In this document: one piece after another, positions 21,729 through 33,700 of the stretch
Layout of the letters: each line of letters opens with the position of its first letter
How positions within the stretch are numbered: position 1 is the stretch's first letter
Source: Cymbomonas tetramitiformis
Lineage: Eukaryota; Chlorophyta; Pyramimonadophyceae; Pyramimonadales; Pyramimonadaceae
DNA length: 64,000 bases
Direction: 5' to 3'
Assembly (NCBI GenBank): GCA_001247695.2
Contig: LGRX02035487.1
Location: forward strand, 32,272-96,271
Notes under the pieces: model-generated
What the model was told of the DNA's origin: nothing
The model's database searches: none
The model's input: the letters and a program-made list of their open reading frames with translations, nothing else
Made by a program: the position numbers and the translations under genes

Positions 21729-24700
21729 ATGTTGTTCACGCGTTTTCTCGCCCGTCAGTGCCTGGGCAATTTGCGGGCTGCGCGACCTTCGGTAAGCAGA
21801 ACGTTCAAAGAACTTCCGTTGTGCAATGATTTGTCCTTTATATAACTGAGGTTAAAGTGCGGTATGACGATGCACAGAAGCTGCGTCTCATACATGCTTC
21901 TGCGAGTGTAAGCTCCGAGAATCAAGTCGTCATTGCGCTTGGGAGCAACCAGGTGTGAAAAGTCCCTTAGAATCTCACCTGATACTTGGAGAAACGAAGG
22001 CTAAAACTTCCTTCACACGATATATCATCAAATCCTTGTTTGAGATTTGCAAATTGCGCGTTGAACCGCACAGTTTTGTAACTACCACGAACCGTTGTCT
22101 AAAGCAACTCAACCATCGCCATCGTTACAAGCTAAACGCGTTGCGCTCAGAGGTTCTTGGGCGCTATCGGGCTGTTCAAGGGAGCAAGTGTTTCAATCAT
22201 TAAAAGCGCGGTAAACGCAATGGAACGCGAGGGTATCGAGATCCAACAGCACTCGTGCCTGTACGAAACTGCGCCGATGCACGTGACTGACCAGGTACCT
22301 CACTCGAACTCCTAACGTAAATTCTAACGGAACTTCTATCAGAAAATCTGGGACTTTCCGAAGACCAAAAGCTTCTTTCAACTTGAAAAACATATTGATG
22401 AGCGAAGTCTTCACAGTGCGAAGCCTGTCTTCTGACCCGCATGGCTTGCATTGCCACAGGCACGCTATTTGAATGCCGCTGTCAAGGGGAAAACCACCTT
22501 GTCACCATTTTCGTTAATGAAAGTACTACAGGGTATCCAGCGGCAACACGGCCGGGAAGAAGGCGGTCAGGTGTGTGAGTGATAAACCACGTTCACCCGC
22601 GGAGTCCGTAGCGAAGCGAAAGATGCGCGATATCGGTCGTACCCTGCAAAACCTTCGCGCGCGAAACTCATCCAAGAGTGCACACTGGGGTAATGAGAAA
22701 CAAGTCAACAAAATACAAACTAACCATATTATCGCTATTACCGCGTGTGGGGCGCAGAGGTGGGGGCCTCGCCCCTTAGACCTCGATATCATCTTCTACG
22801 GGAACAAGGAGCTTCAAACCGAAGACTTACAGGTGTTTTAAGTGATACGTGAACCGATCGGATGCACGCCTGTGTTTATGACTGTGAAGTTTAGAGGAGG
22901 CTGTGGTGGCTCAGTACAGCTAAGTCCCTTTTGCTCTCAGATTCCCCATCCACGAGCTTTCGAGCGGCCCTTCGTTCTCGCGCCGTTGGACGATCTCCTC
23001 GACGACGTCGCGCGCCCCTCGAAGACCGATGCTGGCGGCTCGAGCGTGGACGGCCGTCTTTCTCAAGCACGCCAAATTTGGATCTCAGAGTTCGGAGGAG
23101 AAGCATTAATGGGGTGCGCCCGTTATCCGCGAGTAGAAGGGTGCGAGTGTCCCTAGTTAGCGGGGTGCAAATGTCCCAAGTTACTGGGGTGCGGTAGCTG
23201 CCCGCCATCACTGAGGTGCGTCCTACCGTCAGTCGGGTGATAATGCTTTCCTCTGCTTAGCGGTTCGCTGCAAATTGTCTTGGTGATGCCCGGTTTGCGT
23301 CAGCGATCGCGGGCACCCGAGCCGAGGACATCGAATCTGTCTGAGGCAAGGCCCGCAGCGCAGCGGATCTGTACATGAGGTATAGGTCGCAACGTGAGGA
23401 CCCGCGGGCAGTGCAGAGGCCCTGTGTGCAATATTCAGTTCCACGTGGGGCTAGCTGACAGGACGGAGACAATCAAACGAGTGGTCCCTGTGGCAGGTGC
23501 ACCTCTTTCCCGCCATATCTCAAACTGGCAAACCGAGACCTCAGAGCATGTGTAGTGCGTTAAGTTTCGATGTGCTGTGCGTTTTCGAGAAGAACACGCC
23601 CACCTGCAATCACGTCGCACAACTGCCCCAAGATTGTATTCGGCGATCTCTGGTGGTCGTCTGCCATGTTTCGTATCGCTGCCAAAATCGCGATCGGCAT
23701 TTCCTGGTCATCTGCAACAACACTTTTGCAGGTTTTGCTGATACGAGACGAGTTCAAATCCAGGTCGAAAATCTCCTCAGATCGGAGCCATTCTGTGGTT
23801 GATGTGAAGAGTTTTGCAACAGCGCATCGCGGAAGCGGAATGACCTTGAGCCTTCTGGCCGGAGGGCAGCACACGGTCCAGTTTAGGATCAGCAGGCTTT
23901 GCTAGGGCCGAGGATATCGCCGCTTCCTTTGGCTGTTGAGATGCGTGACGGACTGCAGGTGACTTATGGGAGGTCGGTAGGCGTACGCGAATGATGGGCA
24001 TCCTGAACGTCACCCCTGACAGGTAATATGCTACGCGTGTAACTGGTCGCACGGACGTTTTTCGATGCCTTCACTTTTTTCCTTCGATATAGGAGAGTTA
24101 GGCACAGTCGGTGGATTAGATAAAGAAGGGCTCTTGAGCGGTCGGTCCAGAGCAAGATACCCCTCTCGGTTAGAAGCGTCTTGTGTATTGTAGATTAGAG
24201 GGGAGCGCCCGAGGAGCCCATGATCTGAGGGGGGCTGGGAGCGCCCGAGGAGCCCATGATCTGAGGGGGGCTGGGAGCGCCCGGGGGCCCTCTGATCTGA
24301 GGAGGCTGGGAGCGCCCGAGGAGCCATGATCTGAGGGAGGCTGGGGCTTCGAGGCCCCTCGTCTGAGGGGCTGGGAGCGCCCGAGGAGCCCATGATCTGA
24401 GGGGGGCTGGGAGCGCCCTGTGAGCGCAGCTTTAGTGACGGCGGGAGGTTCAACAACGTCGAGACCGCCGTGCGCCAGGTGTGCGCCCTTGGGCCGGCGG
24501 CACATCGCCTCTCACATGCACCCCGCGCCGTGTGCTACTGCTCCGAACTTGTCACTCACCTCCACGACCCTCGTCGAGCTAGCTCCACGAGTCACGGCGT
24601 GGTGCCAAGTGATCAACCTACTTGGCCGATAATCGGACTGGCCCTGAGAGATGACCCAAGCAGCTTCGCGGGCCGATACTCGGACTGGCGCTGAGAGATG

Positions 24701-27700
24701 ACCCAAGCAGCTTCGCGGGCCGACGGTGTCACGGCGATTTCTCCCCAATGCAGGCGCAGAGCATGGCGGCCGATGGCGTGGATATAATCGACATTGGGGG
24801 TCAATCCACCCGTCCAGGTACAATGCCTTCACCTCTCGCCCGTCAGGGTACGCGCTTGAATCATGCATGGTGGCCGATGATGTTGATGTAATCCTCAATG
24901 GTATGAGAAATCTGGGTCGGTCCTTCCGCTCAGATGCAATTTCCACCTCCAGCCCCCTTCAGGGCGTCCAGATCAGGGTATGTGCGTATCCTTTTACCAA
25001 CTCCTTTGGCATCCCGTAGCCGCAGAAGACTGCCTGCACCATGCACCCACGCCGGGGATCAAAGGATTCAGCGCACACTTCGGGACACTTATCCGGAATC
25101 TCCCGAGCTCACTTGTGAAGAATGGGACCCCCTAAGCCTCGCTGAGCCACCCGAGCCCATCTGCATCCGCAACGCCAGCGCACTGCTGCCTTTTGCCTGA
25201 AGCCGGCTCACCCCTGCACCCCGAGCTGCGCGAGCCATATCTCCACCACCAAGCTCACGCATAGGACCACCCCTCTGCTCCCTGAGCCTCGCTGGGCCAC
25301 CTGAGCCCTTCTGCGGCTTGTCCTGCCGGCGCACTGCTGCTGTGTCTCTGAAACCGGCTCACCTCCGCCAATCGAGCCACCCTTTCACCACCAAGCCCAC
25401 ATCCCACAGCACCCCGCTGCCCCGTACACGCCCTAGAGCCTGGTCTCAAGAGAGCTTGCCCACCCACGCCATGGCCAGAATGTCCAAGGGTTGTCTCAAG
25501 GGGCTGAGAATGATAAACTGGGTTGCCCTCATCCAAACTTGTGCAGGGTAGATGGGTATGCTTATCCTTGCGACTCCTTTGGCACCCCGTAGCCACAGGA
25601 GACTGCACTGTGTGTCTCATCTCGGAGAGCCGTCGCAGCAGTCATCTGCAACTTGAAACCCTGACTTGGGTCTGAAAAGTGCTAACAGCTTCCCTTGGAA
25701 CCCTGTAACCTGCCTTTGCAACCTGCGCACGCCGGCAGGCCTGGAGCTAACAGATGCCTTTCGGCTCATTGTCAGGGGCGGACCTGCTCTCCCCGGAAGA
25801 GGAGGTGCGGCGCGTCATCCCGGTGCTCCGGTGGGCTCCTGCGGGCCCAGAGTCGAGCTCCGCACCCGTTGGCACGTGCACATGCATTGTCGAGGGAATC
25901 ATGCTGCTCGCAGGCAGACGGGATCTGGGGGCATATTCAGGCAGGCCACATATACAGGCAGGCCATGCTCTCCACTGCATAGAGTTCTGTCTAGCGCCGT
26001 GCTCTGGACCAATTGGAAGGCACAAAAACGTGCAAGGACGATGCGTGCATAGATGCTGCTACGCGAAATGGGAAGTCGGTCTCTCGTTTCCAAAGCCCGT
26101 TGCTCTTCGTGTGAGCAGCGTGTCAATGAGTGCTCACATAGTGACCACCAGCAGCCAGTTTTCATCGGAAGCGGACGTGTGAATCTCGTGCACGTCGATT
26201 GGTGGAACCTTGTGCACATTCATATGCCGACCCGCGTGCTCTTGAGCGATGCGTGGGCACACCCCCACAGTGGCATTGCAATGTGCGTAGTCATCACCAG
26301 GAAAGTCTGCTGTGCGATCACACAGAGAGTTCATTCCAGCTCCCAGCCTGTCGTCAAAGTCATAAGATGTGCCTGATACCCCTATATCAGGCACACCGGG
26401 GTATCAGGCGATTTGCGTGTTTGGTTCTCAGCGCGCACGTTGGTGCCACACAAAATGGCGATCCGACGGTTGCAGTGTCCTCAGCATGTTCATCTCAGGA
26501 GGTCTTGACGGCATGAGAGGCGTGGCAGCTCCTTGGGAGCTTCTGCGGATAGCCGGCGCTGCCGCCCGCAGGCACGACCTCGAGGACTATGTGAGGTGGC
26601 GTGGGGTCTCGGCTGGGGCTACTCAGAGCGCTTACCCCCATCGCGCAAGATACCGGCATTGCCCTGTCGGGTGCCTCCCGCCCCCTTCGGCACGCTCCCC
26701 CCCAGACTGTCAAGGGCTGCCTTCTTCGCATTGTGGCCCTCGGCCCCCCGTGGCCAATCAACCTCGGGGACCTCTCCCTGTGCTGACGTCAGCACAAAGG
26801 ACCGTATGCTTCTTCATGGGCGCCCTCGTGATTCCGCACGCCAATGCATAGACACGGCCCCTTCGGCACAGCCAATGGGAGGTGCTGAGGGCAGGAGTGC
26901 TGCGGGGTTACACGCGATGCCCAGTGGATACCTTCTACAGCGCCGTAGCGCGCGACGCAGTCGAGGTGCGGGCCCGCCTGCATGTCCGGGCCCGACCACC
27001 TCCGCGTGCCGTAGGCACAGGCGGGGCTCGCCGCCAGGGAAGACGCGATGGCGAGAGCGCGGATCATGCAGTCATGTGCATCGGTGATGCCAGTGCCGCA
27101 GCCGGTTTCAGATGGCCGGCTCAGGTGGAACAGCGGAGGTGCACGCCACGCACCCCGCGCGCCCCGCGCACCCCGGCGCGCGTGCCTGAGGATGGCACCC
27201 GCCGTGTGCATACTTCTCCAACCTTGCTGCCGTCCGTGGCGCCGCTGGACACAACACCACGGCGGCCCCTCTTCACAGCCCCGCACTGCTCCCGCCCGCT
27301 GCAGCGCACATTACAGCCTGGGAAATTACATTGCATTATGGGAACTTTGTGCGGCTAGATTCGCGATGCGCCGCTAGGATTATGGGTAGAATTTTCATTT
27401 CTGCATTTTGGCTTCTGTCTCCTCGAAACAAAAGTACGTAGCGCAGTGAAAGCGACAAAAGAGTGACTGAGGATGATTGATATCACAAATCGTACGTCCC
27501 CGGATTTCAGGAGTTTTCTGCTGGGCTCCTCAGATGAGCTCCGCAGACAAAATCCTTGTCCACGTCGGCACACGCGATCAGGAATTCTCCGTGCGCAAAA
27601 TGCTCGCGTGGGGAGTCGCGGTCCTTACGAGAGATGCTGACACGTGGACGCGCAATGCGGAGTTCCCATAATGCACTACCTGCATTGGAATTATAGTCCG

Positions 27701-30700
27701 GTGGAGCGCAGGCGACGCGCTTTGCACCACTCGATGCGTGCGACAGAGGGGCTGTGATGAAGGCGTTTCGCTTCGGAATGCCACCCCTTGGGGATTGTGG
27801 GCGCCCCCGCTTATGCCATTGGGAGGGGTTGAGCAATGAGTGTAAATGGGTGTTGAAGAACGATAACGGGGAGCTGCAGGCCGGAGCGCACATCGTGAAC
27901 GACGTGTCGGGAGGCACCCTCGACAAGAACATGTTTGCGACGGTGGCGGCCCTGAAGGAGCCCGTGCCCTACGTCATGATGCACATGCGAGGAGACCCTA
28001 AGACCATGCAGTCTCGGGAAAACACCACATACACCGATGTCAGCACAGATGTTGGGGCGGCGCTGCAGACCCAGGCATGCACAAAGCCCCCTTCTCGAGC
28101 CCTTCGCAGGCCCCTGCTGAAGCCCTCCATGGACCACTTTTGGAACCCTTCTGAAACCCTCCTCCGACCGAGTCCCCGGAGCTCTATACAGAACCTGTCT
28201 TCCCAGAAAGCCGGAGTGATCGGTGTAGCAGTGAGCACCCCCCCTGCGAGGCGTGGACACGTCGTCGATGATTTCTCAGCTGCGAGGTGTGGACACGTTG
28301 TCGGTGATTGGTCAATTGAGCAACTGCGCTGCGGAATGCGCTGTCGGGGAGCATTCTGCCCCCCTGCCTGGGCCATGGAGGGCGTTCGCAAGGTCCGCCG
28401 AGAGACCTTCCTCGCAGAGTGTCCACCTTGAGCGGCTGCTCCGGCCTTCCCGGATAGCGCTCGTTGCCAGCGGCTGAGGTGGCAGGAGGCCAGCCTCTGC
28501 TGCTTCTCCGCATCGCTGAGCAGCAAAGTAGGCACGTTCTGGTCACCAGCCTCTCACAGCGTTTGGGGAGAGGGGCCAGCCAGGCGGAGCAGGCAGTGCA
28601 GCAAGGAGTCATGCCATGGCAGCTTTGGCTGGATCCCGGCATCGGGTGCGTCTGCGCGTCGTTGCCCTTTCCAAGGATGCCGCTGTCCGATTGGCCATCG
28701 GCCCTCCTATGTCCGGCCCATGTGCTACTTGTCTTGCACAGCCGCCGCCGTGCGAAGATTTCTTGAGCCGCGCGGAGTTTGGGCGCGGGGAGTTCCCAGG
28801 TTCGCCAAGACCCACGAGCAGAACTTCGAGCTGCTGCGTAACTTGCCGACTGTGAGGTCGCAACTGCGCTCGGGCTGCCTGAGACACGCGCCGCTGCTTG
28901 TGGGGCCCTCGAGAAAGGTGCCCTCCCCCTCGACAACGGCCGCCCTCCTCCGATTGCATGGAGCAACGCAACAACGTCCCCCACTCTTCATAAGGACACG
29001 CCTGGCCAAATTACGTACTTAAATCAAACCACCAATCGCAGTGTTGTATGATGACACGATGCCATTGACCAAAACTCCGGACGGACTATATGTCTCATCG
29101 TGTGAACGTGTCGCGAGTCTGGAGTGTGTCGTCATAGTTCATCGATGAGTTGTCCGCGTGACACCGTACTCCATTCAACAAAGTGACGGCTAATCTCCCC
29201 CAGGTATCCCACATGTCATGAGGGTTTTAGATTGATTGGCCGAGTGACTCATATGGGCATGGCCCTTCGTACCATTGCACCACCGGTTGATATGCATGTG
29301 CCCCTCCGTACCAATGCACTGCCGGTTTCAAAACTGTCACACACACACAAAGGGGTTACGTGTCCGGAAGTGTGTGCTGAATCCTTTGATCCCCGACGTG
29401 GATACATAGTGCGGCCGGTCTTCTGTGGCTACGTGGTGCCAAAGGTGCGTAAGGAATCGGTTCAAGGATAAGGCACAAAAAGGTTGGGGCGATGGCTCGG
29501 GCCGCTCGGAGGGAGGGTAGAGGTTGACCGGCTTTCGTGGCACAGCGTTAGTGCACAGGTAGTGCAGTCGCAGAGGCGCGCAGGTGGAGGTTGAGGGGGT
29601 CCCCTAGTTCTCCACTAGTAAGCTCCAGAAAATCTGGATGAGTGCCCCGAAGTGTGCGCTGAATCCTTTGATTCCGGGTGTGGGTACAATCATAGTGCAG
29701 CCGATCTTCTGTGGCTACGCGGTGCCAAACAAGGATAAGCCACACACAGATGGGCCTTCGCTGCGGGTACGAGGCGGATGTTGCGTCTCCGGAAGAAGCG
29801 CCACGTGGACTCGGTGATGCAATTGTCAAGTCGAGGAAGGGCTGGATCCTGCTCTGGTTAGGCAAGAGGTGCAACCTTCAGTGCCCATTTGCGCCTCTGT
29901 GCGGGAGCTGTGAATGCCTCCGCACAGGGGGGGCTCTCTGCAGGCGGCCTTCCGTGCAGTGGCAAAGGCCGTAGAGGGAGCAAGGCGGTAGGGCATGGTT
30001 TTGAAGCAGGGTTGGAAGGGTAGGCGCATAGGGGAGCAGTCGCAGCCGTTGTACCCAGACCGCCTTGTAACTGTAACTGGGCAAGACTGTCCCCGGAACC
30101 CCTTCTGCCGCCCCGCCTTGTTCAACAAGTCTGACCAATGGAGGCCACCCTGGGGCGCATGAGACACCTCAAACCCCTGCACCTGGTACCTCGACTCCGC
30201 TCTTGGTAGAGATATGCAGGATCAGCGGGTACTTGGTTTAACGGGTGCAAAGAGGGTTCTACTCACGCTACAGAGCGCACCTACCGGGCAATGGTGCGTC
30301 CACACCCACGAACCGTAGGGGGAGAGTCATGTATGGTGTGTTTATCCATGCTTGGCGTGTGGGCTTCCGTTGGTACCTGTGGTGTGTCTCGGGGTCTATA
30401 CATACTGGTGAGTGTAAGAGAGCAAGTTGAGGCGCTGGTGGCGGCCTTTGAGTAACCATAGCATATGGCATCAGTTGCCTGGCGGCGTGGGGGTACCTGA
30501 ACCCCTGGGGTCCCTTCGCCTGGTCGCATGGTAGCAGGTGGTGTCGGTTCGAGTTCAAGAGAAGCACGCTGGTGTCTTTGCCTGCGCGGATGATGGCCAT
30601 CGCATTGGTCCTCCGCTGGCCGGGGTGGATACGTGCATGACCTCTATTGAGGAAGTAGTGGCAGTCAAGGATGCAATTTGGGTTGTTGAGCCAACTGTCA

Positions 30701-33700
30701 GCGGGGCGGCTTTTTTCTTGCCCACCCGTTAACTGCCAATATAATTATATGCGATGGCGGGGCGTCAAATTTTCGAGGAGGCAGCCAACGGCCAACGGGC
30801 GGAAATCGTGCGACCATCTGTCAGCGTGCGGAAATTCCACCAGTAGCTGGGAGCGGGGAGCCTGAAATTTTCGGATGTTTCTTATTGCATCTGTTTTTCA
30901 TATCTCATTTCATTCGCTCGCCGATGCTTCTGCCGATGCCGCATTGGAAAGGCACAGGGGCGCGACACGTGCCAGGAGCCAGGCTCACGTTCGAACGTCG
31001 GATGCCCTTTCCCCCTATATCGCTATCGTCTCAGGCGAGAGCACGGCGGGGCAAAACCAGGGCACCCGCGCGCGCGCCCAGCCACTGGCGGGGCGTCAAA
31101 AATTGCCCCGACTGCCCAATCGCTGACGAGGCGCAGGGTCAGTCAAACCTACCGCCAGCGGCCCATCTGCCGGCGCGCCCGCGCGCTCATTTGCATCCTT
31201 GGTGGCAGTTGGCCTTGCCAGTCAGCCAGCAAAGTTGACGGCTTACTCCCACAAGGGGGACACCAGCTGCCTCCCAGCGGGGGTGCCGGGTGCGCAAGGG
31301 GATTTGGACTGCGCGGATGTCCCGGCAGGGCTTGCTGCGGAGGCCTGTGCAGCTGCAGTGGAGGTGCAATTGCGGTGGAGCTGTCCAATAAGATGGCGGG
31401 ATTATGTGCCGTCATGCCCACCCTCGACAAGCTCGGGCGCAAACAGGCTGTGAGGCTTCTGTTGCCCTTTTATACCCTCCCCCCCTTAGGTGGGGGCGGA
31501 GCCTGCCAAGCAACTGCGGAAGGCGTGGTGAGATGGCGCACCCCGGGGGCACTCGCCTGGCATACTTTCGAGTTGACTACCCTCTCACATGGGATGGGCG
31601 TCACCAGGGCGGTGAGGGTGAACAGCGCGGCCTGATTGGATGGGTTTTTGCAAGTTTGGGGGGACATGGCCCGACGGTGATGGTGGGAGTGGAGGCTCAA
31701 ACCGACTCACCGTGTGCCCAATCCTGGCAGGCGGCCATGTAGAGGGTGTCGGAGGCGAAGGGGGAGGTTGAGGCGCCGAGAGGCACGGAAGAGCCTTTGC
31801 CCCCACGGTCGCCAAAGGCAAGGGACATTCAGAGGGTGAGCGATGACAGCAGCTCACAAGGAAAGCCTAACGGATTTATGTTATCATATTATCCATTCCA
31901 TAGATTGGTTCCGGATGGCGGTGTGGGGGAATCTCGGCTCTCCTCGCTCTGCTTGAGGACGTTCGACAGCACCGGATTGGTGCTCTGTGGGAATATTCCT
32001 TATTATCCAAACTTGGAGCGTAATGCAGCCGAGTATCTTGTGGCGCTGTGGCATATGCCTACACGCCGAGCAGCCCCTCCTTGGCCGTGGGGGGTGAGTG
32101 ACTCAATCGCGGGGATAAGCTTGATCCCAGAAGGGCACACTAGGTACTGAGCTAGGTGGCATGCAGAGGCGGGTCGGTCAAGGGGCCTGGGCGTGGGTGG
32201 CGTTGTCAGACCCGATCCAGCTCTAGGACAGGCAGTGGAGGTGTTGGATGGGCGGCGTGTGGGTGGGAGGTGTTGGGGGATTCGTCTTAGACACCCTCTT
32301 GGAGAGCCCGGATTGGGTACACGACTCGAGTAGCCGAGTATGGGGGTTGCGTCAAGTTGGGAAAGTGATGTTTTCATGATGGCTCTTAAAGAGAGTGAAG
32401 GGCATTTGGCAGGATGACAGCGCGAGCTGGCACCTCGCAGAGATGACAGAGCGAGCTGGCACCTCGCAGAGATGACAGAGCGAGCTGGCACCTCACAGAG
32501 ATGACAGAGCGAGCTGGCACCTCGCAGAGATGACAGAGCGAGCTGGCACCTCGTAGAGATGACAGAGCGAGCTGGCACCTCGTACAGATGACAGAGCGAG
32601 CTGGCACCTCGCAGAGATGACAGAGCGAGCTGGCACCTCGTAGACATGACAGCGCGAGCTGGCACCTCGCAGAGATGACAGAGCGAGCTGGCACCTCGCA
32701 GAGATGACAGAGCGAGCTGGCCCCTCGTAGAGATGACAGAGCGAGCTGGCCCTCGTAGAGATGACAGAGCCAGCTGGCACCCGCAGAGATGACAGAGCGA
32801 GCTGGCACCTCGTAGAGACATGACAGCGCGAGCTGGCACCTCGTAGAGATGACAGACAGCTGGCACCTCGCAGAGAGATGACAGAGCCAGCTGGCCCCTC
32901 GTAGAGATGACAGAGCGAGCTGGCCCCTCGTAGAGATGACAGAGCGAGCTGGCACCTCGCAGAGATGACAGAGCGAGCTGGCACCTCGTAGAGATGACAG
33001 AGCGAGCTGGCACCTCGTACAGATGACAGAGTGAGCTGGCACCTCGCAGAGATGACAGAGCGAGCTGGCACCTCGTAGACATGACAGCGCGAGCTGGCAC
33101 CTCGCAGAGATGACAGAGCGAGCTGGCACCTCGCAGAGATGACAGAGCGAGCTGGCCCCTCGTAGAGATGACAGAGCGAGCTGGCCCCTCGTAGAGATGA
33201 CAGAGCGAGCTGGCACCTCGCAGAGATGACAGAGCGAGCTGGCCCCTCGCAGAGATGACAGAGCGAGCTGGCATCTCGCAGAGATGACAGAGTGAGCTGG
33301 CACCTCGTAGAGATGACAGAGCGAGCTGGCACCTCGTACAGATGACAGAGTGAGCTGGCACCTCGCAGAGATGAGGACGTAACCTAGGGAGCCAGCACAT
33401 GAATTTTCGGCAGGCAGATTTGGTAGGGCGATGATGTGCGAGGGCGGGTGGAGCATTCACATTCCAGTGGCTTAGTGAGTCTTAGGGAGTCACAAAGCTC
33501 CGGAGAATACTACGAGGTGCGTATTACATCTTGTGGCCGAATCGCTTCCGTGCGGCGGTCTGCTGGCCTAGATCCTGGTTGTTGGGGAAACCGCTCAAAT
33601 TATGTGCACATGCGTATAGCTACTGCTCCTGGTGTGCAGGTGCGTGTGTATCTCGGTCCCACCTTGCTCCACCATGATGACTCCTCGTTTGGGTGATGGC

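Noticed and set aside
28056..28080. Confident GC-AG intron in the HPPK-DHPS gene at CAG/GCATGC
   Set aside because: A GT donor at 28051 gives the same phase and a better length match to the family between DV and LDPGIG, so the GC site is kept only as an alternative.
32412..33374. Possible CRISPR array
   Set aside because: Units are contiguous with no unique spacers, there are no cas genes, and the DNA is eukaryotic; same reasoning for 2453-3012 and 24194-24425.
32003..33460. Minus-strand ORFs of 485, 356 and 279 codons with 29-residue periodicity
   Set aside because: They are the three frames of a 29-bp minisatellite; nothing outside the array looks coding, and the region is inside an intron on the opposite strand.
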